From Acidiferrum sp963771295 (GTDB lineage Bacteria; Acidobacteriota; Terriglobia; Acidiferrales; UBA7541), in NCBI GenBank assembly GCA_963771295.1, contig CAVYTB010000013.1:310001-374000 (forward strand): 64,000 bases of DNA. Reading direction: 5' to 3'. This document shows positions 46,599 to 56,356 of this stretch, piece by piece. The notes under the pieces were generated by a model. That model made no database searches. It had not been told where the DNA came from and saw only the letters and a list, made by a program, of their open reading frames with translations. Numbering within the stretch: position 1 is the first letter of the stretch; each line of letters opens with the position of its first letter. Made by a program: the position numbers and the translations under genes.

Positions 46599-47945
46599 TC
46601 ATTGCGGTCCGACGGGCCGAGTTCCGAATCGGCCGAAGCGCAGTGCCTGCCGAAGTATCTCACGGGCATTTTCCGGGAGGACTGCCCTTGGTCTTCCGGT
46701 GGTCTCGTCTCGTTCGGCGGCTTCATCATTGCATGGGGTAGCCAGGAAAGCGTGAAGGTCGCCGGCGCTTGCGCCGGTCGTCACGACGCCAAAGCCTACA
46801 ATCTCGCCGCGGGAATTGATGCCATGTGCGAACAACAGATACAAGGGGGAGTTGGCAACGAGTCCGTTCAGGTCGAACATCTTGCCGTTCTGCCAGAGGA
46901 AAGCGCGCGGGTTGGAACTCGCGTCAAACGACACGCCAACCACATCGCCTCGGTCGTTAATGCTGATGGCGCCGCTGTCAGCATCCCCGAGGAGCGTGCC
47001 GAGGTCCTGCATCTTACCTGTCATCGGGTCGGGCCACAGGAAGGCGTGAAAGGTTGTGTCGTTCAGGTTCGAAGTGCCAATCACCTGACCTTGGTTATTA
47101 AGCTCCAAAGCGACATTTCCCGGTCCGGCCAAACCCGTCCCGCCGAGGTTGCCGAGATCATGGACCGTGCCGTCTTTCTCCCAGAGCAAGGCATGAAAAG
47201 ACAAAACATAGACGAAGGTATTTTGGTTAAGGACTGAGCAAACGCCCGACGTGCCGGCGACTTGGCCCTCGTCGTTGATCCCGAAGGCCCATCCGTCCGG
47301 GTCGGGGGGGTGTGTCCCGTCGCCGGGGTATGTAGGAAGTTCGCGGACCTCGCCATTTTCCCAGATGACAGGCTTCTGCTGGAGCACTTGAGGCGTGCCC
47401 AACCCCGTGCAGGTGGAGTCCGGCGTGCCATTCTCCGTATTTCCGGCCACTTCGCCTCGATTGTTGATCTGGCCGGCCTCGCCATTGGTGCCTCCCCGCA
47501 GCGTCGGGAGCGGAGTCATCACGCCGTTTTGCCATAGGAAAGGTAGACATACGAGGTGGTCACCGTAACCGCAAAAGTCTTCACCATACGGAGCTGACGT
47601 GGAGATTTCTGCCGCGCCCGTGGCCCGGCCTCTTTCGTTGACCCCAAATGCTTCACTGTTCGGCCCTCCGAGCCCAGGTGTGCCGATATCTATGCTGCGT
47701 CCCCTGTACCAGAGGACAGCGTGCTGGGTGCCGTTAGGGAGGATCGTTGCACCACCTGCCAAGCCATTATTGGTCACGTGGGTCGCCTCGCTAAACACCG
47801 TCGCCAACGGACCGAGGTCGGTGACGGAATAGCGAGTCGGCTTTGGCTTCTGTTCCTGTGCCCAGACTGGCCCCGCAATAATCGCGAGCGCTAGTCCGAT
47901 GCGTGCGATGCTAAACGACTTCGTTCTCGAAATAGTGAGTTTCAT
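46599..47945 (-). CDS. Exported HAF-repeat protein
   Basis: From ATG 47945 (CAAGGAG upstream) the product is 448 residues. Residues 1-30 form a signal peptide (IARIGLALAIIAGPVWA). The mature protein has repeated units with the pattern HAxLW..G...DLG(x)LGG followed by GxxxxINxxGxVxG (for example FGINDEGQVAGTS and SINDRGDVVGVSF), the HAF family, probably a propeller-like fold. Its start codon overlaps the previous gene's stop (ATGA), so they form an operon. Role: secreted or surface protein of unknown ligand. Confidence 0.82.
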   Translation of the reverse strand: MKLTISRTKSFSIARIGLALAIIAGPVWAQEQKPKPTRYSVTDLGPLATVFSEATHVTNNGLAGGATILPNGTQHAVLWYRGRSIDIGTPGLGGPNSEAFGVNERGRATGAAEISTSAPYGEDFCGYGDHLVCLPFLWQNGVMTPLPTLRGGTNGEAGQINNRGEVAGNTENGTPDSTCTGLGTPQVLQQKPVIWENGEVRELPTYPGDGTHPPDPDGWAFGINDEGQVAGTSGVCSVLNQNTFVYVLSFHALLWEKDGTVHDLGNLGGTGLAGPGNVALELNNQGQVIGTSNLNDTTFHAFLWPDPMTGKMQDLGTLLGDADSGAISINDRGDVVGVSFDASSNPRAFLWQNGKMFDLNGLVANSPLYLLFAHGINSRGEIVGFGVVTTGASAGDLHAFLATPCNDEAAERDETTGRPRAVLPENAREILRQALRFGRFGTRPVGPQ

Positions 47946-48265
47946 GATTGTTTTCTCCTTGACTGACATAGTGGGATTCCAGTCGAACGGCAAAGTCTCT
48001 CAGGGACCTCCAGCTCGAAACATCGGAAAAGGGACGTCAGGCAAATCTGGGTTGGTCCATTGGTGGTTTGCCATGAGTGGACTTTGCCGCTGGCGAGCCA
48101 TTCCTGGATGCGAGCCGCGTTTGCCGGCTCCGCGAAGCAGTCGCTGTCGAGACTGATCACGTCAACGTCGGCGTGACAACCGGGACACCGGGCCGAAGCC
48201 GCATTTGCGCGCCGAATGACGAGCAAAGTCTCAGTCTCAATAGAGATCCGGGTTGTTCTCGGCAT
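47942..48265 (-). CDS. Small CxxC protein coupled to HAF gene
   Basis: From ATG 48265 (frame open to 48280) about 107 residues. SIETETLLVIRRANAASARC followed by PGCHADVDVISLD has a Cys-x-x-Cys pair that might bind zinc. An alpha-helical segment (EPANAARIQEWLASGKVH) follows, resembling an anti-sigma/leader-binding helix. Translation stops at 47942 within the ATG of the HAF gene, so the two are coupled. Function unknown. Confidence 0.6.
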   Translation of the reverse strand: MPRTTRISIETETLLVIRRANAASARCPGCHADVDVISLDSDCFAEPANAARIQEWLASGKVHSWQTTNGPTQICLTSLFRCFELEVPERLCRSTGIPLCQSRRKQS

Positions 48266-48573
48266 CACGGCTCGCTCCATTCCGGGGACCTCGGCTGGAT
48301 CCCTCGTCCGAATGCGCGCATGCTGCTGGAATGGCGGATCAAAAGTCCTTAGAAACCGTCTAACAATTTCTCAAAGGTTCTCATCGTCTGTTTCACACGA
48401 AAAAGGAAGGAGTTGTGGACGGTAAACGCGACTGGGCTGCATCTTAGCGGGCACCATTCGCTGCCGTGGTGATTATTGCCGCAGGCATATATACATGATA
48501 AATTGCCGCCAAGAGTGAATGGTCCTCTGGCGGTCGCTCCCTAGGCCGGAAGCGGAGTTCCGACTTCTTCGAT

Positions 48574-50949
48574 ATGTCCACAGGACCAAAAGTCCTCTAC
48601 GAGTTCGGACCCTTTCGGGTTGACCCTGAGAAGCAAGTTCTCCTGCGCGAAGACCAGTCGGTGGCCATCACACCTAAAGTCTTTGAAACTTTGCTGATCC
48701 TCGTTCGTCACAGTCGAGAGGTCGTTTCCAAGGACGAGCTTATGAAAGCCCTCTGGCCGGATGCTTTCGTCGAGGAAGCCAACCTGAGCCAGAACATCTT
48801 TATGCTTCGCAAAGCCCTTGGAGAAACTCCCGAGGACCGACGATACATCGTGACACTTCCTGGACGCGGGTATCGTTTTGCGGAAGAGGTCCGCACGGTG
48901 ACGCCGGATAGTGACGATTTGGTCATCGAGAGCCGCTCACGCACTCGCATAGTCATTGAACAGGCAGCCCCCACCCTAGCTGAGAATTTGCCTGCTCTTC
49001 AGGGCAGTACCCTTCGCAAGTCGATCTGGAACTATTTCTTGCCGGTGGGAGCGTTGCTCGCTTTGGCAGCACTCGGCGCGGTTTTCTTGCTTCGCAGGGC
49101 AAGGCCAGTTGCCTTGGGCGAGAAAGACACTGTCCTGGTAGCCGATTTCACAAACACAACAGGCGACCCTGTGTTTGACGGAACATTGCGGCAAGGGTTG
49201 GAGGTGCAGCTCGAGCAATCGCCCTACCTGAGCCTCGTCTCGGAGGACCACATCCAGCAGGTACTGCGAATGATGGGCCAGCCAGCAGAAGCGAAGCTCA
49301 CGCCTGAGATTGCGCGGGATCTCTGCCAGAGGACGGCTAGCGCCGCTATCATCAAAGGTTCGATCGCGGAGATTGGCACGCAGTACCTTCTGATCCTTAA
49401 GGCGGTCAACTGCGTAAGCGGGGAATCGCTGGCGAGCACGGAAGCGGAGGCGAGCGACAAGAACCACGTGCTCGATGCTCTGGGAAAAACAGCTTCAAAA
49501 ATTCGCAACAAACTGGGAGAGTCGCTCAGCACGGTGCAGAAATTTGATACCCCTCTTGAACAGGCTACCACGCCGTCACTTGAGGCCCTCAAAGCTTACA
49601 GCTCTGGTGGTCAAGTTTGGAGCGCAGAAGGGCCGACTGCTGCCATTCCGTTTTATAAGCATGCCATCGAACTCGACCCGAATTTCGCCATCGCCTACGC
49701 ACGGTTCGGCCGCTTGTATGCGGAACTCACGGAATCCGGCATGGCTGCCGACTACACCCGAAAGGCTTACGAACTCCGTGAACGAACCAGTGAGGCAGAG
49801 AAGTATTACATCACGACTTCCTTCCATATCTTGGCCACAGGGAACTTGGAGAAGGCCGAACAGACCTGCGAGCTATGGGCACATGCTTATCCCCGGTTGG
49901 CAATGCCGCACGGTTTCTTGTCGGGGATAATTCTTCCGGCGTTTGGGCAATATGAGAAAGCAGTTCAGGAAGGCAGGGACGCGCTGCGTTTGACACCGGA
50001 GAGTCCTATTCCTTACTTCGTCCTGATGTACAGTTACATCGCTCTGAATCGCCTCGATGAGGCAAAGGCTGTTTATGGTCAAGCTCTCGAACGCAAACAG
50101 GACCACCCTTTCTTCCATGCAAACCTGTATGGAATTGCTTTTTTGCAGAACGATGCGGCGGGTATGGCGCAGCAGGTAGCATGGTCGGCGGGCAAGCCGG
50201 GGGTAGAGGACGAATTGATGGTTTTGAAGGCCAATACCGCCGCCTATTCTGGGCGGCTTAGGGAAGCTCGAGAATTTTCCCGCCAAGCGATAGACTCCGC
50301 CGAACGAGCAGGGGAAACGGAAACGGCTGAAACTTACTTAGCAGTGTCTGGGCTGCGGGAAGCATTGTTCGGCAATGCTGAGGAAGCACGCCGGCGTGCC
50401 ACTATGGCGATGCAGCGTTCGGCAGGCCGTGGCGTGCAGTATGGTGCTGCGCTCGCGCTGGCATATGCTGGGGCGGACGCGGGTGCGCGAGCGCTGACGG
50501 ACGATTTGGGCAAGAGATTCCCGGAAGTCACAATGGTGCAGTTGAGCTTCCTGCCGACCCTCCGTGCAAAACTTGCGGTCCACTCGGGAAATGTTTCGGA
50601 GGCCATTGAGACGCTCAGAGCTGCCGCGCCATATGAGTTAGGAAGGTCCGGTACTTACAGATGGACAGCTTTGTACCCAGTCTTTGTGCGAGGAGAGGCC
50701 TATCTGGCCGCACATCGGGGCAGCGAAGCCGCCGCGGAGTTTCAAAAAATTCTCGACCATCGCAGCGTCTTGCTCAACGAGCCAATCGGCGCTCTTGCTC
50801 ATCTCGGCCTCGCTCGCGCCTCTGTTTTGCAGGGTGATACCGCAAGAGCTCGTGCCGCCTATCAGGATTTCCTTACGCTTTGGAAAGACGCCGACCCTGA
50901 CATCCCCATCCTCCAGCAAGCCAAAGCGGAGTACGCGAAGTTGCACTAA
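48574..50949 (+). CDS. Winged-helix-TPR regulator
   Basis: A 791-residue protein. Residues about 8-102 are an OmpR/CadC-type winged helix (DELMKALWPDAFVEEANLSQ; RRYIVTLPGRGYRF). One membrane helix lies near 155-172. The periplasmic part begins with VADFTNTTGDPVFDGTLRQG and then carries about six TPR-like repeats. CadC-like proteins bind DNA while sensing outside the membrane. The C-terminal module is homologous to that of the kinase at 58762-61317, so the same sensor-type half is combined with different output domains. Confidence 0.87.
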   Translation: MSTGPKVLYEFGPFRVDPEKQVLLREDQSVAITPKVFETLLILVRHSREVVSKDELMKALWPDAFVEEANLSQNIFMLRKALGETPEDRRYIVTLPGRGYRFAEEVRTVTPDSDDLVIESRSRTRIVIEQAAPTLAENLPALQGSTLRKSIWNYFLPVGALLALAALGAVFLLRRARPVALGEKDTVLVADFTNTTGDPVFDGTLRQGLEVQLEQSPYLSLVSEDHIQQVLRMMGQPAEAKLTPEIARDLCQRTASAAIIKGSIAEIGTQYLLILKAVNCVSGESLASTEAEASDKNHVLDALGKTASKIRNKLGESLSTVQKFDTPLEQATTPSLEALKAYSSGGQVWSAEGPTAAIPFYKHAIELDPNFAIAYARFGRLYAELTESGMAADYTRKAYELRERTSEAEKYYITTSFHILATGNLEKAEQTCELWAHAYPRLAMPHGFLSGIILPAFGQYEKAVQEGRDALRLTPESPIPYFVLMYSYIALNRLDEAKAVYGQALERKQDHPFFHANLYGIAFLQNDAAGMAQQVAWSAGKPGVEDELMVLKANTAAYSGRLREAREFSRQAIDSAERAGETETAETYLAVSGLREALFGNAEEARRRATMAMQRSAGRGVQYGAALALAYAGADAGARALTDDLGKRFPEVTMVQLSFLPTLRAKLAVHSGNVSEAIETLRAAAPYELGRSGTYRWTALYPVFVRGEAYLAAHRGSEAAAEFQKILDHRSVLLNEPIGALAHLGLARASVLQGDTARARAAYQDFLTLWKDADPDIPILQQAKAEYAKLH

Positions 50950-51057
50950 TCCCGGTGGAATCCTGAAAAGCAAATAGGCGCTCGACAATTTGTCCGGCCG
51001 TGCCAGAAAGCGAATTTCGCAGACAGTTTATGGACGTCTCGCGGGATTGCTCCCGAG

Positions 51058-51098
51058 TGACGGGCAACCCTGAAGTAATCCTAAAGTAAGGGTTGCGA
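51058..51098. repeat. Dispersed palindromic repeat, copy B
   Basis: ACGGGCAACCCTGAAGTAAT at 51060 and AAGTAAGGGTTGCGAC at 51083 form a hairpin. Closely matches the units at 44941 and 56011. Confidence 0.55.
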
Positions 51099-51245
51099 CA
51101 ATACGTCCGGGAGATTGGGCTGTGTGACAATAAACCGATTTGATTCAATATTACTTGCGCGTCGCGGCACCAGTTTTGTATCACCTACAGGAGCGTTCAC
51201 AATCGGCCTTGTCCGCCGCGCCTTGGCGGAACCCTGGGAGGAAAA

Positions 51246-52916
51246 ATGTCTTCTCAGCCAGTGCCCAGCGCACTCGACGTTCGCACCCAAGCGTTTCCAA
51301 TCTTGACCGCGGCACAAATCAACCGCGTTCGCCCCGGCAGCAAGCTGCGAGAGGTCAAGAAGGGTGAAGTCCTGTTTGAACCGGGTGACACAAATGTCCC
51401 TTTTTTCGTCCTGCTCTCCGGAAGGATGGAGATCGTGCAGCCGGATCTTACGGGCGAGCGCCCCGTAGTCACCCACGGCCCCGGCGGGTTCACCGGTGAG
51501 ATGACACTGATCTCCGGGCGGCGCAGCCTCGCGCGTGGCCGCGTGACGGAGCCCGGTGAGTTTCTGGAACTGAGTGCAGAGAGCCTGCGGTCGCTCGTCG
51601 CAAAGGACGCCGAGCTGAGTGAGATTTTCATGAGGGCATTCATCCTGCGCCGGTTGGAACTCATCCGAACGGGTCAGGGCAACGTCATCTTGATGGGATC
51701 GCGCCACTCGGCTAACACGCTGCGCCTGCGCGAATTTCTAACCCGGAATGAACATCCTTATACGTACATAGATCTCGACACGGACAAGACTTCACAGGAA
51801 CTGCTCGATCGTTTTGACGTCAAGTTAGACGAAACTCCGGTGGTCATTTGCAGCGCCCGCTCGGTGCTGCGAAATCCCTCAATTCAAAAATTGGCCGAGT
51901 GCCTGGGGCTGAACAGCGCGATCGACGAGACGCAGGTCCGCGATTTGATCATTGTGGGCGCTGGACCGTCCGGCTTGGCAGCTGCCGTTTACGCCGCTTC
52001 GGAAGGCCTCGACGTGCTGGTGATTGAGACTGCCACACCCGGAGGACAGGCCGGATCAAGCTCGAAGATCGAGAATTACCTGGGCTTTCCTACGGGGATC
52101 TCCGGTCAAGAACTGGCAGCGCGCGCGATCGCTCAGTCGGAGAAATTTGGAGCCAAGATGATGGTGGCGCACAGCGTTGCGCGGCTGGATTGCGAAAAGC
52201 GTCCGTACAAGGTAGTCCTGGACAACGGCAACAGGCTTCCGGCGCGCGCCGTCATCATCGCTACTGGCGCACAATACAACAAGCCGCGTATCGCCAATCT
52301 GGAGCAGTTTGAGGGTCAGGGGATCTACTATGGTGCGACCTACATGGAGGCGCAACTATGCGAACAAGAAGAGACTATCGTAGTGGGCGGAGGGAACTCC
52401 GCCGGACAAGCTGCGATTTTCCTTTCGCAGACGGCGCGCAAGGTGTACCTGCTCGTGCGCTCGGGTGAGTTATCAGACACCATGTCTCGCTATTTGGTCC
52501 AGCGGATCCAAGAGAACCCCGCCATCGAATTGCACTACAAAACGCAAATAGTCGGTCTCGACGGAGGCACCCATCTTGAACGCGTCACTTGGCAGGACAA
52601 GTCTAGCGGCGAGACCTCCGTCCACGACATTCGGCACGTATTCATCATGGCGGGAGCATCACCGAGAACTGAATGGCTGCGAGGCTGCGTGGCGGTCGAT
52701 GACAAGGGGTTCATCCTCACCGGGCGGGACTTGGATAACGCAATCGGAGCCCCGGCATGGACAATGGCTCGTTCTCCACAAATGCTGGAAACGAGCCTTC
52801 CTGGCGTGTTTGCGGTTGGCGATGTTCGCTCGGGTAATGTGAAGCGCGTGGCCTCGGCTGTCGGCGAAGGAGCGATTGCCGTCCACCTTGTCCACCGCGC
52901 CTTGGCGGAGCGTTAG
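51246..52916 (+). CDS. Cyclic-nucleotide-binding / thioredoxin-reductase-like fusion
   Basis: A 556-residue protein behind GGGAGGAAAA. Residues about 30-140 are a cNMP-binding domain (EVLFEPGDTNVPFFVLLSGR). Residues about 150-230 look like a glutaredoxin-like fold (VILMGSRHSANTLRLREFL). Residues about 235-555 are a thioredoxin-reductase-type FAD/NAD(P) enzyme with IIVGAGPSGLAAAVYA and VVGGGNSAGQAA. The active CxxC of TrxR is replaced by EAQLCEQEE, with one Cys, so reduction must go by another route. It may couple cAMP-like signals to redox (inference). Confidence 0.88.
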   Translation: MSSQPVPSALDVRTQAFPILTAAQINRVRPGSKLREVKKGEVLFEPGDTNVPFFVLLSGRMEIVQPDLTGERPVVTHGPGGFTGEMTLISGRRSLARGRVTEPGEFLELSAESLRSLVAKDAELSEIFMRAFILRRLELIRTGQGNVILMGSRHSANTLRLREFLTRNEHPYTYIDLDTDKTSQELLDRFDVKLDETPVVICSARSVLRNPSIQKLAECLGLNSAIDETQVRDLIIVGAGPSGLAAAVYAASEGLDVLVIETATPGGQAGSSSKIENYLGFPTGISGQELAARAIAQSEKFGAKMMVAHSVARLDCEKRPYKVVLDNGNRLPARAVIIATGAQYNKPRIANLEQFEGQGIYYGATYMEAQLCEQEETIVVGGGNSAGQAAIFLSQTARKVYLLVRSGELSDTMSRYLVQRIQENPAIELHYKTQIVGLDGGTHLERVTWQDKSSGETSVHDIRHVFIMAGASPRTEWLRGCVAVDDKGFILTGRDLDNAIGAPAWTMARSPQMLETSLPGVFAVGDVRSGNVKRVASAVGEGAIAVHLVHRALAER

Positions 52917-52931
52917 CTCCCAGACGTCTGG

Positions 52932-52978
52932 ATGACGGGCCACCCTTCCATAATCCGGTAAGGGAAGGGTTGCCGACG
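52932..52978. repeat. Dispersed palindromic repeat, copy C
   Basis: GATGACGGGCCACCCTTCC and GGAAGGGTTGCCGACGAC, a more diverged unit with the same arms and spacing, just after the fusion reductase. Confidence 0.5.
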
Positions 52979-53073
52979 ACTCAGGAGTAATGGCTCGGCG
53001 CTAGAGTCGAAACGACGAGTGCAGTCATTTCCACGGGTCTTGCATCAGGTGTGATGGAAGGTGATGAACCGTT

Positions 53074-55764
53074 TCACTTCTTCCTTGTCGGCACGAGTCG
53101 CTTCAGTTCCTCAAACCAGTTCAGCACGACGTTGATTTGCGTCGGCGCCGCTTCGCCAGCCCCGTTGGGCTTCAACATCAGAAAGCGCTGGCCGTCGGGC
53201 GACACATCATAGTATGCGAACGTTCCCGGACTCAGTTCGTACCTTGCCTCAAAGAGCAGTTGAGGCTTACGCGCAGCGAAACTCGGCTGCGTGGTGATGT
53301 CCACGGCCATCATCTTCTCACCGTTGCGGTAGAACAGCTCCCGCCCGCTGCGGTTCCACACTGGCTCCGTGCCACCTTCCGTCGAGATTTGCCACTTGCC
53401 TCCGGGTCCAGGATAAGGTTGCACGTAAATTTCATAGCGGCCGGATTCGTTCGAGGTATACGCCAACCAGTGTCCGTCAGGGGAGAATCTTGGCGAGCTT
53501 TCGTTGAACGGGGTACGGAGAAAGGGCTGCGTTTTATGATCACCTGCGTTCACGACCCAAATGTCATAGCCGGTGGTGGGATTGATTTCGATGTAGGCCA
53601 GCAACTGCCCGTCTGGGGACCAGGACATCGGTGAATGTAAGTAGTCACTGGTAGTTAATCGTTCGAGCCCGCCGCTTCCGTCGGCATTCTGCCAGTACAG
53701 GTTCACTGGGCCTTCTTTGTTTGAGGTAAATGCTAGTTTCTTGCCATCCGGTGTCCAGATCGCGTTGATGTTCGAATTTCCCTCAAAGGTCATGCGCGTC
53801 AATGTTTCGCGAGCGAGATCGTAGAGCCAGATTTGTGTTTCTTGCTCTTCAATCGCAACGGCTACCTGTCGGCCATCCGGGGAAATTCGCGGTCCTCGAT
53901 AAGCGCGCGCCGGCGTGGTCAGGAGCTTCTCGGTGCCATTACGCGCGACCCACACCAATCTGCGTTGCGCCGACTGAGCGCCCCCCGAAACATAGACCAG
54001 CGTTCCGGTGTTGGAGATGCTGTATTGGGCGGCACCGGTAGACGGAAATTGCAACACACCCTCGACTACGGGGACGGTGGCGCCGCCGAGAGCGAGCCTT
54101 TGTGGGTCGAACGGTACAGCCATCAAGCTTTTCCCTTGCACATAAACCAAGTGGCCGGAGATTGCGTAGCGGGGCTGCGTTGCGCCTTGGATCAGGTTCA
54201 GGCGTTCACCCGTTGCAATCGACTGGACTGCGATCCGTGCGTTGTTCCAATTTGTGGTGGTGGTTCCGGCGGCAAAAAACACTGCCTTGCCGCTGGGCAG
54301 GAACTCCGGCCAGCGGTGGGCGACCTCCCCCTTTTCCATGCGAGTCAGCGGCTGCGGAATGCCTCCTCCATCCGACACTTGCTGGAGCACGGACACTCCT
54401 GTGGGCGCGAACGCGATCGTGCCTTGGCTGCCCCAGCTGGAGCCGCGCGGGTTCCCGGCCGGGCTGACATTCAGCGGGAGTCCGCCGCTCAATAACACCT
54501 TCTTCATGTTCTGGCCCGCAAAGAACCCTAGCCATTGACCATCGGCCGAGAAAAACGGATTGACGGCGTCTTCGCTGCCAGGGACTGGCATGGCTGTCGC
54601 GCTATCCATCGCCCGCAGGAAAAGCTGCTGCCTACCGCCTTGGACGGCGACATACGCGACGCGAGTGCCGTCGGGTGAAACGGCCACGGCCGGAGAATCC
54701 AATCCCACAAGCCTTTGCTCGGATGGCAAGGTAATCACCGTGCGAATGACCTGCACTGGCGAAGACGAACTTGGAGGCTTCAAATTCCACACGGCTAGTC
54801 CCGCGATTAATGCTCCCAAAACCAGTGTGCTTAGTCCGAACAGAAGCGCGCGTGGCCCGAGCAGACGCATGACTTTTGCAGAAGATGTCTGCGCCGGCGT
54901 GGCCAGCGAGCCAGTTTCTGCGATCCATTTCAGATCCAATTCCAAATCGCGCGCCACCTGCCAGCGGTCTTCCGGCTCTTTTACTAAGCATTGCTTAACC
55001 GCCCGCTCCACTCCTGGTGGAGTCATTGGCTTAAGCGTGCTGATGGCCACCGGTTCCTTCTCCAGGATGGCGGACGCGACGCTGAGTTGGCTCTTACCTT
55101 CGAAGGCACGCCGGCCTGTGAGCATCTCGTACAGCACAGCGCCGAACGAAAAGATGTCGCTGCGACCATCCAGCTCTTTGCCTTCGATCTGTTCCGGCGA
55201 CATGTATTGAAAAGTGCCGACAATAGCGCCGTCTTGAGTCACAGGCGAGGGCAAGCTGGCGGTGACCGTGGCCAGAGCCGCCATGGACACAGCGGGCTTC
55301 GCCAGGCCAAAATCCAGCAACTTCGCACCAGTAGCAGTAAGCATGATGTTCGCGGGCTTCAGGTCGCGATGGATCACGCCGCTGCGGTGGGCCTTGCCGA
55401 GTGCATCGGCGATCTGCATTCCGTACTTCAGGACTTGCTCAAGCGGCAAAGGTCCCTTTTCGAGGCGCTTCGCAAGCGTCTCGCCTTCTACCAATTCCAT
55501 CACCAGATAATCGATCCCATCCTGACTGCCCACATCGTGCAACACGCAGATGTGCGGGTGATTCAAGCTGGAAACCGTCTTCGCCTCGCGCGCGAATCGC
55601 TGCTTCCTCACAGGATCCAACGAAAAGTGTGCCGGCAGTATCTTGATCGCTACGGTCCGGTCCAGCCGCGTGTCGCGCGCGCGATACACCTCGCCCATCC
55701 CGCCCACGCCCAGAGTGGCGATGATCTCGTAAGGACCCAGTCTTGTGCCGTTTGCTAGGGTCAT
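53074..55764 (-). CDS. Membrane Ser/Thr kinase with C-terminal propeller
   Basis: An 896-residue protein starting at ATG 55764. Kinase domain 12-275 has LGVGGMGEVY (P-loop), VAIKILP (Lys), GVIHRDLKPANIML (catalytic loop) and LLDFGLAKP (DFG). A membrane helix lies near 308-330. The outer part has about seven PD40/TolB-type beta-propeller units (for example RRLVWVARNGTEK and WSPDGQLLAYIEINP). This PASTA-less architecture is typical of Acidobacteriota. The outside propeller probably senses a ligand. Confidence 0.92.
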   Translation of the reverse strand: MTLANGTRLGPYEIIATLGVGGMGEVYRARDTRLDRTVAIKILPAHFSLDPVRKQRFAREAKTVSSLNHPHICVLHDVGSQDGIDYLVMELVEGETLAKRLEKGPLPLEQVLKYGMQIADALGKAHRSGVIHRDLKPANIMLTATGAKLLDFGLAKPAVSMAALATVTASLPSPVTQDGAIVGTFQYMSPEQIEGKELDGRSDIFSFGAVLYEMLTGRRAFEGKSQLSVASAILEKEPVAISTLKPMTPPGVERAVKQCLVKEPEDRWQVARDLELDLKWIAETGSLATPAQTSSAKVMRLLGPRALLFGLSTLVLGALIAGLAVWNLKPPSSSSPVQVIRTVITLPSEQRLVGLDSPAVAVSPDGTRVAYVAVQGGRQQLFLRAMDSATAMPVPGSEDAVNPFFSADGQWLGFFAGQNMKKVLLSGGLPLNVSPAGNPRGSSWGSQGTIAFAPTGVSVLQQVSDGGGIPQPLTRMEKGEVAHRWPEFLPSGKAVFFAAGTTTTNWNNARIAVQSIATGERLNLIQGATQPRYAISGHLVYVQGKSLMAVPFDPQRLALGGATVPVVEGVLQFPSTGAAQYSISNTGTLVYVSGGAQSAQRRLVWVARNGTEKLLTTPARAYRGPRISPDGRQVAVAIEEQETQIWLYDLARETLTRMTFEGNSNINAIWTPDGKKLAFTSNKEGPVNLYWQNADGSGGLERLTTSDYLHSPMSWSPDGQLLAYIEINPTTGYDIWVVNAGDHKTQPFLRTPFNESSPRFSPDGHWLAYTSNESGRYEIYVQPYPGPGGKWQISTEGGTEPVWNRSGRELFYRNGEKMMAVDITTQPSFAARKPQLLFEARYELSPGTFAYYDVSPDGQRFLMLKPNGAGEAAPTQINVVLNWFEELKRLVPTRKK

Positions 55765-56356
55765 ATTCCAGGAGGAATTATAGGCCCGTTAGAAGTGCCT
55801 CAGCAGAACAAACTATAGCTCTCGAACTCAACTTGTGAAAATCATTTGTGGATTCTCCGCCCCGTATGTACCGGCGTTTGATATGTGGATTTCTCATCGT
55901 CAGCGCTATCAATGAGAAGGAGCTCGATCAAAACCGCACAAATTGTGCCTTTATTCTTTAGCAGTCACTTAGGTTTTGCGAAGAGGTACTGTTCGACCGT
56001 TCCGGTCGGATTACGGGCAATCCTGAAGCGATCCCAAAGTAAGGGTTGCCGGCGATCTATCCGGAACCGGTCCAACTGGGGCGTTTTCGATCGAAGAAAA
56101 TCGGGCGTCAGTGCTGCAAAGAAACAACCTACAGGAGGTGCTTCCCACGACGCGAGAATCTTGCCTCTGTCATTGGAACTTCTGTTTTTGCACCAGCAGG
56201 AGCGTCGGGCAGATCGCCGGTGAGTGAACGGCCCACTCGGAGGCAATCCACTTGGATGTATTACGCCGTACTCGTAGACTTGGAATCCGTCGTGAAGTTG
56301 ACAGAGCACTTGTCCTGTTTCCCGACGCAGGCGAAATGGCCAACAGGCTTTTGGAT
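55765..56356. other. Intergenic stretch with repeat copy D
   Basis: About 590 bases between kinase and DinB genes, transcribed in the same direction. It holds repeat copy D (56011-56053). Small frames are not convincing. Confidence 0.45.
56011..56053. repeat. Dispersed palindromic repeat, copy D
   Basis: ATTACGGGCAATCCTGAAGC and TAAGGGTTGCCGGCG, almost the same as copy B with a few changes. Confidence 0.5.
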
